A DNA stretch of 64,000 bases from Rhizobium sp. EC-SD404 (GCF_902498825.1 NZ_LR701459.1:1184001-1248000); one strand, 5' to 3'. Positions 51,645 to 60,810 are shown, numbered from the stretch's first letter. Numbers and translations are program-made. Notes: generated from the sequence alone by a model not told the origin.

Positions 51645-52961
51645 ATGGGAATGATGATCGGTAAATCGCAGGAAACGCGAAACGTTGGCACCTTCGGGAT
51701 TCGCTCACGCGTGATCATGTCGGCGTCGCTTGCGGGGCTTTTGATCATCGGATGCGGCGGCTGGGCCGCGCAGGCAAGTCTTGCCGGCGCTGCGATCGCG
51801 CCGGGCCAGATCGCGGTCAAGCGTCAGGTGAAGGAAGTCCAGCATCGTGATGGTGGCATCGTCGCCGAGATACGCGTCTCGAACGGAGATCGCGTGCAGG
51901 AGGGCGACGTCCTGGTCAAGCTGGACGAAACCGACACACGGGTCGAGCTGTCGATCATCCGCTCGCAGCTGGCGGAACTGACCGGTGTCTATTCCCGTCT
52001 GCAGGCCGAGCGGGATGGCCAGGCAGAGGTCGCGTTTCCCGAAGGCTTTGACGCGACGGGTACGACATCCGGCGTCATCGCCGGCGAAATCAAACTCTTC
52101 CTCGACAATCGCGCGATGCGCGACAGCCAGAAAGAGCAACTGTCGCTTCAGGCCGAACAGTTGCGTGACCAAATCAAGGGGATGGAGGCGCAACTCGCTT
52201 CCAATCAGGCTGAGCACACGCTGCTGTTCGACGATATCACTCTCATGCGCAAGCTTCTGGAGCGCAAGCTGACCGAAGGTTCGCGCGTGCGGCAGATGGA
52301 ACGGGAACTGGCCCGCATCGAAGGGCAGAGGGGCGAGATCGAATCGCGCGTCGCCCAGGCGCGCGGCCAGATCAGCGAAACCGAGTTGAAGATCCTCGCG
52401 ATTGACCAGGAACTGAAGGCAACGGCGCAGACGCAGATCCGCGACATCGATGCGCGCATCGCAGAGCTGCACGAGCGTGAGATCGCTGCGGTCGACCGCC
52501 TTTCGCGGACCGAGCTGCGGGCGCCCGCATCCGGCCTCGTCTACGATCTGGCGGTCCATACCGTCGGCGGCGTCATAGGTTCGGGTGAGACGATCCTTTC
52601 GCTCGTGCCCGAAGACGAAGAAATGATGGTCGAGGTACGCGTGTCGCCGACAGATATCGATCAGGTGACGATCGGCCAGCCGGCGCGTCTTCGCCTGACG
52701 GCCTTCAACCAGCGCACGACACCGGAATTTGAAGGCCAGGTCACGGCGATGGCTGCGGCCGCGACCCGAGACCCTGCGTCCGGACGCGACTTCTATTTGG
52801 GTACTGTGGAGATCACGTCCGATCTCGCTCCGCTCGGCGACAAGGTCCTGATTCCCGGCATGCCCGTCGACGTGCTTCTCGTAACCGGTGAGCGTTCCGC
52901 GCTTTCCTATCTCGTGAAGCCATTTACGGACCAGATGGCCAAGGCATTCCGTGAAGAATAA
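51645..52961 (+). CDS. Type I secretion membrane-fusion protein (HlyD/PrtE family)
   Basis: 438 residues: a short cytoplasmic start, one membrane helix at about residues 20-45, a lipoyl-like half (VKEVQHRDGGIVAEIRVSNGD), a long helical hairpin with heptads (about 110-290), the second half (ELRAPASGLVYDL) and the C-terminal beta-barrel with PGMPVDVLL. It bridges the ABC protein and an outer-membrane TolC-like channel, which is not encoded here. GGAG at 51634-51637 favours the ATG at 51645; ATG at 51639 is possible. A terminator follows the gene. Confidence 0.92.
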   Translation: MGMMIGKSQETRNVGTFGIRSRVIMSASLAGLLIIGCGGWAAQASLAGAAIAPGQIAVKRQVKEVQHRDGGIVAEIRVSNGDRVQEGDVLVKLDETDTRVELSIIRSQLAELTGVYSRLQAERDGQAEVAFPEGFDATGTTSGVIAGEIKLFLDNRAMRDSQKEQLSLQAEQLRDQIKGMEAQLASNQAEHTLLFDDITLMRKLLERKLTEGSRVRQMERELARIEGQRGEIESRVAQARGQISETELKILAIDQELKATAQTQIRDIDARIAELHEREIAAVDRLSRTELRAPASGLVYDLAVHTVGGVIGSGETILSLVPEDEEMMVEVRVSPTDIDQVTIGQPARLRLTAFNQRTTPEFEGQVTAMAAAATRDPASGRDFYLGTVEITSDLAPLGDKVLIPGMPVDVLLVTGERSALSYLVKPFTDQMAKAFREE

Positions 52962-53008
52962 GGGCGGGCTCCCGAATCGATCGCGGCGGGCCTGTACAGC
53001 GTCCCGCT

Positions 53009-53044
53009 AAAACGGCCGGTGTCCTGAAGGACACCGGCCGTTTT
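53009..53044. terminator. Strong bidirectional rho-independent terminator
   Basis: AAAACGGCCGGTGTCCT (53009-53025) and AGGACACCGGCCGTTTT (53028-53044) make a 17-bp perfect stem with a 2-nt loop (effectively a tetraloop). The run TTTTGTTT follows on the plus strand and the A-tract on the other side serves the minus strand. It ends the type I secretion transcript and, in the other direction, that of the SCO-cytochrome gene, whose stop is 15 bp away. Confidence 0.93.
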
Positions 53045-53059
53045 GTTTCACTCGAAAAT

Positions 53060-54121
53060 TCAGTGATGGTGTGGCGTTTCTTCCGGCCCATGTTCGTGCG
53101 GGGCGCCATGGGCTGCATGGGCATCCTTTGCAGTGGGTTCGGCAGAAGCCTGGCCGCCATGTTGGTGTGCGGGATCCGCATCATGCGCGATCGCATCCGC
53201 GCGGGCCGTCATTACTTCTTTCGTGCGCGTTTCGAGATAGCTGATGAGGTCTGCCGCATCGTTTTCAGTCAAGGCGAAAGACGGCATGCGGACGCCCGGG
53301 AAACGCGCTACCATTTCCAGCGCGATCGGATCGCCGGCACGTCGGCTCGTTTCCGGGTCGCGGATGAAGGCTGCGAGCCAGTCGCGTTCGCGCCGTTCCG
53401 TCACGCCCATCAGGTCCGGTCCGACCATGTCGCCCACGCCAACGGTGTGGCAGGGTGCGCACATCTTCTTGAAGAGCGCCTGACCCGGTTCCGGACTGAT
53501 CTGCAGATGCGCGAAATCGGCCGGATCGAGATAGGCCTGATTGGGCATGCGGCGCTGCTCGCGCCACACCGGGTCCAGATCGAGAACCGCGCTGGTCAAT
53601 ATCCCGATTTCGCCGAACGGCGTGTTTCTCGACCAGTCGCCGGTCTTGGCATTGCCGAGCACGACCTCGTTGCGATGGTTCGCCGGCACTTCGGAATTGT
53701 TGCCGAGCTTCGAGCCGATCAGTCGCAACGTCTCCTCGTCGCCGGTGATGAATGTCCAGCCGGGGCCGTCATAGAACGCGTCGGCGAAAGCTTTCAGGCG
53801 CTCCGGCGTGTCGTTGACAGGATCGACGCTGATCGACACGAAGAAGATGTCCTTGCCCATTCGGCCTTCCAGACGGCGGGCGACTTCCGCCAGCCGTGCC
53901 GTGTTGATGGGACATAGGTCGCGGCAGGAGGTGTAGATGAAGCTGATCAGCACCATGCGGTCGCGGATCAGATCATCGAAGAACCGGACATCCGTGCCGT
54001 CTTGTGTGACAACGGTACTGTTGGGGAAATAATTTTCTCCCCAGGGCGATGCGGCGTGAACCGCCGTTGTCGCAAGAAGACTGGCGGCCAGCGCCGCCAG
54101 CATGCGTTTCGTCTTGCCCAT
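53060..54121 (-). CDS. SCO-type copper chaperone fused to cytochrome c, with His-rich tail
   Basis: 353 residues with a Sec signal peptide (to about residue 23). Residues 30-200 are a SCO1/SenC thioredoxin fold with copper cysteines C66 and C70 in SCRDLCP, and a candidate copper ligand H149. Residues 210-300 are a mono-haem cytochrome c with CAPCH at 221-225 and axial Met279 in VRMPSF. The last 45 residues contain ten histidines and end HHH. SCO proteins deliver copper to cuproenzymes or act as thiol oxidoreductases. Placed 21 bp after the multicopper oxidase gene, it probably metallates that enzyme or receives its electrons. Confidence 0.92.
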   Translation of the reverse strand: MGKTKRMLAALAASLLATTAVHAASPWGENYFPNSTVVTQDGTDVRFFDDLIRDRMVLISFIYTSCRDLCPINTARLAEVARRLEGRMGKDIFFVSISVDPVNDTPERLKAFADAFYDGPGWTFITGDEETLRLIGSKLGNNSEVPANHRNEVVLGNAKTGDWSRNTPFGEIGILTSAVLDLDPVWREQRRMPNQAYLDPADFAHLQISPEPGQALFKKMCAPCHTVGVGDMVGPDLMGVTERRERDWLAAFIRDPETSRRAGDPIALEMVARFPGVRMPSFALTENDAADLISYLETRTKEVMTARADAIAHDADPAHQHGGQASAEPTAKDAHAAHGAPHEHGPEETPHHH

Positions 54122-54142
54122 GTGCCGAGCCCCTTCGGATGG

Positions 54143-56476
54143 TCAGTTCTTCGGAATGAGATCGGTGACAGAGGCCAGTTCTTGCGGATTGATGTCGCGT
54201 GGCACGCCTTCCGGGATAATCTCCGGCGTCGTGAAGAAGACACCATCCGGCGTCGGATTTGGCGTCGGTGTGATCGAGCGCTGCGGCGAACCCGGGACGC
54301 CGGTCAATGCCTGGAAGCGAGACAGCATCGCAAAGTCCTCGTGAACCGTATTGTGGCAATGGTTCACATAGGAGCCGCCGAATTCGCCGAACTGGACCTG
54401 GAAGGTGACGCTTCCGCCCTCGCCAAGCCGCCAGACATCCTTGCGCGCGCCATATTCGAAGGACGGCATCGACATGCCCTGACGGCCGATGGTGACGCCT
54501 TCCTCGAAATGAAGGTGGATCGGATGGTCCCATCCGCCGCCGCCATTTTCATAGGTCCAGTGCTCAACGTCGCCTGACTGCGGGATGATCATCGAGATTC
54601 GGTTGGCGTTGAAGGAGTGGTGGTCTTCGCCGTTGATGCGCACCGTCCACGGGAAAGTGGCGTGTTCCGGGCAATCCGGCGTGCACGAACCGTCCGGACC
54701 GCGCGAATTGCCGCCTGACTTCTTGAATTCCACATGGCGGCGCCGCACCGGCTCCACGATTGGGATCTGTTCGGTCAGTTGCATGGGCACGCGGCTCGGA
54801 TCAGGATCGGTCCATTTGAGCATGACGCTCTTGACGTCGACGCTGCGCACCCGGTCGACGATACGGAATTCCATGATCGAGCCGACGACCGGATCTTCCT
54901 CATCCCCGCGCATTGAGGACTTGATTGACAATTGCTCCTTCATGCGCAGTCCGTCGACGTGCTTTGCCTGATTGACGAGGTAAAATCGCTGGGCCAGCGG
55001 GAAGGCAGAGAAATCGACGACGATATCAAAGCGCTCGCCCATGCCTTGCGGCGGGAGGGTCGAGAGGGTGTACGGTTGTGTCAGGAAGTTGCCATCCGTC
55101 GCGATCAGCTGGAACGGTACCGGATTGCCGTTCTGATCCGCGATTGCGAGTTTCCAGAAACGCGAAACGCTGGCATTGAGGAGTCGGAAGCGGTACTTGC
55201 GCGGCAAAACTTCCATGTAGGGTGCATAGCCGCCATTGATGAGCGGGATGTCGCCGACAAATCCATCGACATCAAAGATGTCGAAGAAGAGCTGTCCGCT
55301 TGCGTCACAAGCGCAATCCGAGATGATCAGATTGACGTCGAAATCGGTATTGCCCCAGTCGAGAAGCGAACCACTTGGAAGCCTGAGATTCACGCCGTCT
55401 TGCAGCGTCTCGTTGCCACGGTCCGGTCCGCTGTACATGTTCACGGCGCCGAAATTGCCCTTATAGACATTTTCGGCGGTGAAGAAGAAGCGGTGATCGT
55501 GGGCCCACATGGAGCTTTGGATTTCGCGGAAATCGCCTTTCACGTGCACAAGGCCGCCGGCCCCGTCCGGTCCCGATGCGCGCGGATCGCTGGCGTCGGT
55601 ATTGATCTTGTCGGCACGCGCAAGGGTGGTGCTCCAGCGATAGTCGTAGAAGGTGCCGGGGAAATGGTGCGTATTGGCGCCACCATCGCTTTCGGCGCCA
55701 TTGTGCGCGTTGTGAAAATGCAGCTGCGTTTCGTTTCGCCCGAAGCCGTTGTTCTGCGATCTGTCGACGGGCATGTTGTTGTAGACGCGTGTGACGACTG
55801 GCTCGCCATAGCGCATCTTGATCAGGAACGGCGGCATTGATCCGTAGCTGTCCTTGCCTGAACCGTAGCACCAGAAACTATCCGGCGACTGGGTCGGAAA
55901 GAGATCGTGAAGATACGTGTCGCCGGCGCACTGCCCGATCGACATGACATAGGCGGCCTTGGGGAAATATTCGTCCCACCGCTGATGCGCAAAGATTTCA
56001 CCCGGCGGCCGGCCTTCGATCGGGCCCCGATGAGTTTTCGGGTTGACGTAAGCCATATTGGCGTAGGGATTTTTGCTGAACTCGGTGTGATAGGAAAGCC
56101 GCCTTGCCGGCGGCTCTTCGAATCTGGCCGGGAACACCGCGTTGAATTCCTTGCCGGCCTGAAGTGTGTCACGCTTGCGCCTCAAGGGAATTGGCTTCTG
56201 CAATTGTGTTCTGTGCATCGGCTCGGTGAATTTCTTGACGCCGAAGAGCGGGCTCCTTGGAGCGCCGGTCGGCACGGATGCGTAGGCGCTCGTGGCGAAC
56301 GGGCTCAGGCCGTTCTTCAGTGCCAACGCGCCGGTGGCGGTAAAAATGCCCCAGCGCATGAGGTCGCGTCGCGATACTTGCTCTTGATTGAGTGCCTGAA
56401 CGATCTCTGCTCGGTTCGCCCGCGCCCGTTCAGCTTCCAACTTTCGGATTCTTGAAGCGTTTTCCGCTATATACAT
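54143..56476 (-). CDS. Tat-exported multicopper oxidase
   Basis: 777 residues. After a ~35-residue polar start comes a twin-arginine signal (SRRDLMRW, then a hydrophobic stretch, to about SAYA). All four copper motifs are present: HFH at 253-255, HDH at 326-328, HPIHLH at 651-656, and HCHNTVHEDFAM at 706-717, whose last residue is a methionine axial ligand of the type 1 copper. The enzyme couples one-electron oxidations to reduction of O2 to water. The large size and acidic loops are those of CotA/phenoxazinone-synthase-like oxidases, some of which oxidise Mn(II), phenols or bilirubin. It is divergent from a type II secretion operon. Confidence 0.93.
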   Translation of the reverse strand: MYIAENASRIRKLEAERARANRAEIVQALNQEQVSRRDLMRWGIFTATGALALKNGLSPFATSAYASVPTGAPRSPLFGVKKFTEPMHRTQLQKPIPLRRKRDTLQAGKEFNAVFPARFEEPPARRLSYHTEFSKNPYANMAYVNPKTHRGPIEGRPPGEIFAHQRWDEYFPKAAYVMSIGQCAGDTYLHDLFPTQSPDSFWCYGSGKDSYGSMPPFLIKMRYGEPVVTRVYNNMPVDRSQNNGFGRNETQLHFHNAHNGAESDGGANTHHFPGTFYDYRWSTTLARADKINTDASDPRASGPDGAGGLVHVKGDFREIQSSMWAHDHRFFFTAENVYKGNFGAVNMYSGPDRGNETLQDGVNLRLPSGSLLDWGNTDFDVNLIISDCACDASGQLFFDIFDVDGFVGDIPLINGGYAPYMEVLPRKYRFRLLNASVSRFWKLAIADQNGNPVPFQLIATDGNFLTQPYTLSTLPPQGMGERFDIVVDFSAFPLAQRFYLVNQAKHVDGLRMKEQLSIKSSMRGDEEDPVVGSIMEFRIVDRVRSVDVKSVMLKWTDPDPSRVPMQLTEQIPIVEPVRRRHVEFKKSGGNSRGPDGSCTPDCPEHATFPWTVRINGEDHHSFNANRISMIIPQSGDVEHWTYENGGGGWDHPIHLHFEEGVTIGRQGMSMPSFEYGARKDVWRLGEGGSVTFQVQFGEFGGSYVNHCHNTVHEDFAMLSRFQALTGVPGSPQRSITPTPNPTPDGVFFTTPEIIPEGVPRDINPQELASVTDLIPKN

Positions 56477-56811
56477 TGGCTAGTCCCCGCTCGGAACACG
56501 TTGAAAATTGATTTTTTTGTGATTTTGTGACTTCTATATTACGCCGCATCTTCAGAGATTCAATTATTAGCTAAGTCTATTTTGTATAGGACCAAAGTCC
56601 AAGCCGGTGCGGACCTTTGTCTCTTCATATATTCGACATCGGAGTATTCGCTTTCCTTGCTTATCGCCTTAGTCTGCAAGTCTGTTCTCGTTGGGAACGG
56701 TCAAGGAAATTAGGGGGTTAGAATTCCTCCGGCCCAAGGTCCGATGCAGGGGCACAAGCGTCAGCCGTAGGGCCGAAAGGAGCTTCCACAGGCGAGCGGG
56801 CGCCAGGGAAC
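56477..56811. promoter_or_regulatory. Divergent promoter region of oxidase and type II secretion operon
   Basis: 335 bp without a gene, A+T-rich over the first 170 bp. On the minus strand TTGAAT (56563-56558) and TAATAT (56541-56536) stand 16 bp apart and may be the oxidase promoter. The shared motif GACCAAAGTCC at 56590-56600 would then be centred about 65 bp before the transcript start, a usual activator position. Nothing as clear is seen for the plus-strand operon. Confidence 0.5.
56590..56600. promoter_or_regulatory. Shared motif GACCAAAGTCC (multicopper oxidase promoter copy)
   Basis: Here the symmetry extends by one pair to GGAC-CAAA-GTCC (56589-56600). It is identical over 11 bases to the site before the peroxidase gene at 38193. 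Confidence 0.4.
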
Positions 56812-58011
56812 ATGCAGGGATTTCGGTTCAAGGCACTGACGCCGGACGGCCAGGTCGTCGAGGGCGTCGAACACGCCATATCGCGCACCCAAGCGCTCGT
56901 CGCGCTCGAAGCGCGCTCGCTTGTTCCTGTGCTCGTTCAGGATGCCGCTGCCGAAATCGCGCCGGTGAAAACAAGTGGGCATGTCGCCCGGCGCGAGATC
57001 ACCGACACCACCGAACAATTGGCGTTGCTTCTGCGCGCAGGCGTTGCCCTCGACCGCGCGCTTGCGCTTCTGGCGCAGGGCGCATCGCGCAGCCTCGCAC
57101 GGGTCCTCGATCGGATCGCCCGGTCCGTTTCTTCCGGCGCCGCACTTTCGGAAGCCCTTGCACCCTACACGGCGCAGTTCGGAACCACCTATCTCGGCGT
57201 CGTTCGCGCCGCCGAACGGTCTGGCGCGATGGAGGCATCGCTCGAGATGCTCGTCGTGGAGAGGCGGCGGGTCGAGCGCCTGCGCGAACGGCTGTTTGCC
57301 TCACTCGCCTATCCGGCCTTTTTGGCGGTGGCAGCCGTCGCGGTCCTCGCCTTCGTGCTTCTCTACGTGATCCCGCAGTTCAAATCGGCGCTGTCGGATC
57401 TCGAGATCGCTGCAGGCGGCCAGGCTTCACTGGTCTTCGCGCTTTCCGACTTCGCGCTTCATCATCAAACATCACTTCTTGCGGTGGCAATCCTTCTGCT
57501 CATCGGCGCCCTGGTGGTCATGCGCAGTGCCGCCGCGGCAGACCTGTTCTTCGACACGGCCGGTGCGCTGCCCGGCTTGAAGCGCATTCTCGAATATGAG
57601 CGGACGGCGAGCCTGACGGCGATCCTCGGGTTGTTGCTCGCAAGTGGCGCGGATTTGCCATCTGCGCTGCGCCACAGTGGCGACGTGCTACGCCAATCGC
57701 GCCATCGCAGGGACCTAGCGGACGTAGTGCGCGCCGTGCGCGGCGGCACGCGGCTCAGTGCGGCGTTTGCGCGGGGCGAGATCATCGCTCCGGCGGCCGG
57801 CCAGATGGTCAAGGTCGCGGAAGAAAGCGGCGAGCTTGCCGATGCGTGCCTGCGGGTTTCGAGCGTTTATCAAACGATGCTGGACAAGGCGCTGGATCGG
57901 ATGACGGCGGTCGCCGCACCGATGCTGCTCCTGCTCGTCAGCGCGCTCATCGCCTGGATGATCGTGGCCGTCATCGGCGCGCTCCTCAGCGTCAACGAGA
58001 TCGTGCTATGA
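56812..58011 (+). CDS. gspF: Type II secretion inner-membrane platform protein GspF
   Basis: 399 residues with the two repeated T2SSF domains (LALLLRAGVALDRALALLAQG; LGLLLASGADLPSALRHSG) and three membrane helices at about 170-190, 220-240 and 370-395. GspF connects the ATPase to the pseudopilus. It opens a nine-gene plus-strand operon whose genes all overlap or nearly touch. The first start codon follows AGGGA closely. Confidence 0.93.
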   Translation: MQGFRFKALTPDGQVVEGVEHAISRTQALVALEARSLVPVLVQDAAAEIAPVKTSGHVARREITDTTEQLALLLRAGVALDRALALLAQGASRSLARVLDRIARSVSSGAALSEALAPYTAQFGTTYLGVVRAAERSGAMEASLEMLVVERRRVERLRERLFASLAYPAFLAVAAVAVLAFVLLYVIPQFKSALSDLEIAAGGQASLVFALSDFALHHQTSLLAVAILLLIGALVVMRSAAAADLFFDTAGALPGLKRILEYERTASLTAILGLLLASGADLPSALRHSGDVLRQSRHRRDLADVVRAVRGGTRLSAAFARGEIIAPAAGQMVKVAEESGELADACLRVSSVYQTMLDKALDRMTAVAAPMLLLLVSALIAWMIVAVIGALLSVNEIVL

Positions 58012-58469
58012 GAATCCGAAAAGCCCCAGCTGCAAAGCCGACATCGACGGACGCTCAGCGCCGCACCCGGCGTGGCGAAGAAGGGTTCACACTCGTCGAG
58101 CTGCTGGTCGTGCTCGTTATTCTCAGCCTCATCTCCGGTCTCGTGGCGCCGAGGGTTCTCGGCTATCTGACCGATGCGAGGGCACGGGCAAGCGCGCTTC
58201 AGATGACCGCCCTGACCGCAGCGCTCGATCTCTTCTACCTGGATACAGGACGCTACCCCTCCGACGCCGAGGGTCTCGGCGCGCTCGTCGATGGCAACGG
58301 GATCGCCCGCTGGTCGGGTCCCTACATCCAGCAGGCTGCCATCCCAACCGATCCCTGGGGCAACGCCTACGCCTATCGGGCGGAACCGGGTGGACAGTAC
58401 CGTATCGTTTCTTTCGGACCGGATGGCGTGGAGGGGGGAGGCGACGATGCCGACAGCCAGACGCCCTGA
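58008..58469 (+). CDS. gspG: Major pseudopilin GspG
   Basis: 153 residues with a class III prepilin leader of about 26 residues; cleavage is expected in EEG/FTLVELLVVLVIL, with Glu at mature position 5. The C-terminal part has GRYPSDAEGLGALV and DPWGNAYAYR, the calcium-loop region of major pseudopilins. It forms the pseudopilus shaft. The start overlaps the gspF stop (ATGA). Confidence 0.95.
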   Translation: MRIRKAPAAKPTSTDAQRRTRRGEEGFTLVELLVVLVILSLISGLVAPRVLGYLTDARARASALQMTALTAALDLFYLDTGRYPSDAEGLGALVDGNGIARWSGPYIQQAAIPTDPWGNAYAYRAEPGGQYRIVSFGPDGVEGGGDDADSQTP

Positions 58470-58905
58470 TGACGGAACGGCCGGTTATGCTCTCCTGGAG
58501 ACAATGATCGCGATCGTGATCTTCGCTTTGGCAGCCGCTCTCGTGGTTCCGCCGGCACAGGCGCTCGTGGCATCGGCGCGTCTCGAGCGCACGACGAGTG
58601 CCGTCGTCTCGTTGCTGCGGGCGGATCGCAATGCGGCTTTGCGCAGCGGCAGGCTGGTCGCAACGACCGTCGATACCGCGGGCCTGTTTGTCCATTCCAG
58701 CGCGAACGGGATCGTCGTCCCCATCCCCAGCGGCGTCCTGGTAGATGTGCAGGCACAATCGTCCGGCGTCGTCTTCTATCCGGACGGACGCTCGTCAGGC
58801 GGTTGGTTTCGTCTGGCACAAGCTCAGTCCCTGAACGTCATCACCATCGATCCTGCCACTTCCGCCGTCCGGCTGTCCGCTCCGGGGACCGGGAGCAGCC
58901 AATGA
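58447..58905 (+). CDS. gspH: Minor pseudopilin GspH
   Basis: 152 residues with the prepilin motif AG/YALLETMIAIVIF (Glu at +5) and the GspH C-terminal beta-domain segment VVFYPDGRSSGGWF. It is a tip component of the pseudopilus. The start overlaps gspG by 23 bp; its stop overlaps gspI. Confidence 0.9.
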   Translation: MPTARRPDDGTAGYALLETMIAIVIFALAAALVVPPAQALVASARLERTTSAVVSLLRADRNAALRSGRLVATTVDTAGLFVHSSANGIVVPIPSGVLVDVQAQSSGVVFYPDGRSSGGWFRLAQAQSLNVITIDPATSAVRLSAPGTGSSQ

Positions 58906-59294
58906 AAACCTCAGCACGCGACAGCGAGGCCGGCTTTACGCTGATCGACAGCCTCGTCGCCGTCGCGACGCTCTCGGCCATGACGGCTCTTCTGCCGCAA
59001 GCGATCGTGACGGCGCGGCAGATGTCGAGTGAGACGGCAAGTTTGGTGAGCGCGCGGCTGGCCGCCGATAGCGTTTTGGCCGATCTGGCGCAAAGCGCTC
59101 CCCATGCTGGCCAACTGACGGGCGCAACCGACGGCCATAGCTGGCGCACGGAGACGAAGATTCGCGAAGCCGGACTGAATTCCAGGACGGAAGACGGCGC
59201 GTCGCCTGCGCTTTTCACCACGCGCATCAGCATCCAGGTGAGCGGCAATCGAACGCTCGTGATCGAGCGCCTTTCCTATGGAGCGGTCGAATGA
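58902..59294 (+). CDS. gspI: Minor pseudopilin GspI
   Basis: 130 residues with the prepilin motif AG/FTLIDSLVAVATL. The residue at mature position 5 is Asp instead of the near-universal Glu, an oddity that keeps the charge. The C-terminal part is short, as is usual for GspI. It overlaps gspH and gspJ by 4 bp each. Confidence 0.88.
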   Translation: MKTSARDSEAGFTLIDSLVAVATLSAMTALLPQAIVTARQMSSETASLVSARLAADSVLADLAQSAPHAGQLTGATDGHSWRTETKIREAGLNSRTEDGASPALFTTRISIQVSGNRTLVIERLSYGAVE

Positions 59295-59935
59295 GCGGCA
59301 CCGTTTCTACCGGACGGGAAGATGGTTTCGCACTCCTGGAAGCCGTCGTCGTGCTGGCGATCACCGCGTTGGTGTTCGTCGCGCTCGCCGTCTCGACCGG
59401 TATGGTGGTGCGCAACGCCAAGGCGATGAGCGAACGAACAAACCTCGCCGAAACGCTGATCGGCGGCCTGGAGGCCTGGCGCCACGATGTCGCCGCCGCC
59501 TTCATCCCCGGAGACGTCGTCAACGGTCCGGCCATGACCGGAAGCGCCAATGCGATGACCTTCGTTGCAGCCCGCTCCGGCATCGACGGCATTTCGGCAC
59601 TCGTTACGTATCGGGCGCAAGGCGTGCGGGTCGAGCGATCGGTTGCGAACTATACCTCCGTCGAGGCTGATCAACGCGCTGCCGCAACCGCCGAAGCGGT
59701 GCTCAACGGTCCATGGCGTTTTCGGTTCGCCTATCGTGCCCGCCACGGCGAAGGCCGATGGCTCGACAGCTGGACCCGGGCAAATGAACTGCCCGCGTTC
59801 GTCCGGCTGAGCGTCCTCACCGGGCGCGCGCCTGAAACCATCATCGCCGAAGTCGTGGCGCCCATCCGCGCCAACCGCACGACCGTTTGCATCGGTGCCT
59901 GCGTCGCGGTTCTCGACAGAACGGAGCGGCCATGA
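59291..59935 (+). CDS. gspJ: Minor pseudopilin GspJ
   Basis: 214 residues with the prepilin motif DG/FALLEAVVVLAITAL (Glu at +5) and a GspJ-length C-terminal domain containing two cysteines near the end (CIGAC). It joins GspI and GspK at the pseudopilus tip. The start overlaps the gspI stop (ATGA). Confidence 0.9.
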   Translation: MSGTVSTGREDGFALLEAVVVLAITALVFVALAVSTGMVVRNAKAMSERTNLAETLIGGLEAWRHDVAAAFIPGDVVNGPAMTGSANAMTFVAARSGIDGISALVTYRAQGVRVERSVANYTSVEADQRAAATAEAVLNGPWRFRFAYRARHGEGRWLDSWTRANELPAFVRLSVLTGRAPETIIAEVVAPIRANRTTVCIGACVAVLDRTERP

Positions 59936-60810
59936 TGCGCGCACCGGTTGGTTACGATGCGAGAGGGCATGATGCGGGATACGTCACCATTTCGGTGCTG
60001 CTCGTCTGCTCGCTGCTTGCGACGATCGCGGCCGGTCTGCTGACGACGCCGCGACCCACGCTCGGCCGATCGCTGATCGAACTGCAAATGGTCGAGGTGG
60101 AAGCGCTGCTCGACAGTGGGCTCGATGTTGCCGCGTTTCGTTTGTTCGGGGCTGAGGCCGGCAATGAGGATTGGCAACCCGGCGCTGAAACGATCGTGCT
60201 CGAGAATGGCCGCGTGGTGGTCGAGACATCATCGGAAACCGGTCGGGTCGATGTGAATTGGGCCGATGCTGCTTTCTTGGCGAACCTCTATTCCGAGGTC
60301 GGCGCAACCTCCATGCCAGCGGCAAGCTTTGCCGACCGCGTGCTGGCGCTGCGTTCAGCCGGTGATCCGCAAGCGCAAGCATCCGGAGCCTTGACGACGA
60401 TCGGCGATCTGGCTGCGATCGAAGGTCTTGCGCCGGCGGATTTTGCACGCCTTTCCCCCTATCTCACCGTGTTCGGCGGCATGGGGCAGGTCGATCCGTG
60501 GAGCGCCGACAGGCTGGTGCTTCGCGCCGTGCCGGAGATCTCGCTACGGGAGGTCGAGCGAATTCTCTCGGCGCGCCAGGCGCGAAGCGCGACCGCCGAT
60601 GAGACGATTCTCGAGATTGCCCGCGATCACGCCGATTATCTTTCCACGCAGACGCCGCAACGGTTTCGCGTGACCGTCGATGCCTGGGCCGGGAACGGGC
60701 TGGCAGGCCGGGCCGAGGCCGTGATCGAGGACGGAACCGACCAGGATCCTTTCACCGTTCTCGCATGGGCGCGGCGCCCGATCGCCGATACCGGACGGGG
60801 AGGACGCTGA
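59932..60810 (+). CDS. gspK: Minor pseudopilin GspK
   Basis: 292 residues, the longest pseudopilin as expected. The hydrophobic N-terminal segment AG/YVTISVLLVCSLLATIAAG lacks Glu at +5, which is normal for GspK. The large domain contains SETGRVDVNWAD and TIGDLAAIEGL, matching the GspK SAM-like insert. It caps the pseudopilus. Start ATG at 59932 overlaps gspJ. Confidence 0.9.
   Translation: MMRAPVGYDARGHDAGYVTISVLLVCSLLATIAAGLLTTPRPTLGRSLIELQMVEVEALLDSGLDVAAFRLFGAEAGNEDWQPGAETIVLENGRVVVETSSETGRVDVNWADAAFLANLYSEVGATSMPAASFADRVLALRSAGDPQAQASGALTTIGDLAAIEGLAPADFARLSPYLTVFGGMGQVDPWSADRLVLRAVPEISLREVERILSARQARSATADETILEIARDHADYLSTQTPQRFRVTVDAWAGNGLAGRAEAVIEDGTDQDPFTVLAWARRPIADTGRGGR

Noticed and set aside
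50033..51820. Minus-strand frame of 595 codons opposite the RTX repeats
   Set aside because: The repeated GAC/GGC codons of RTX DNA give long open antisense frames; the translation is a repetitive Val/Ala-rich string without known motifs.
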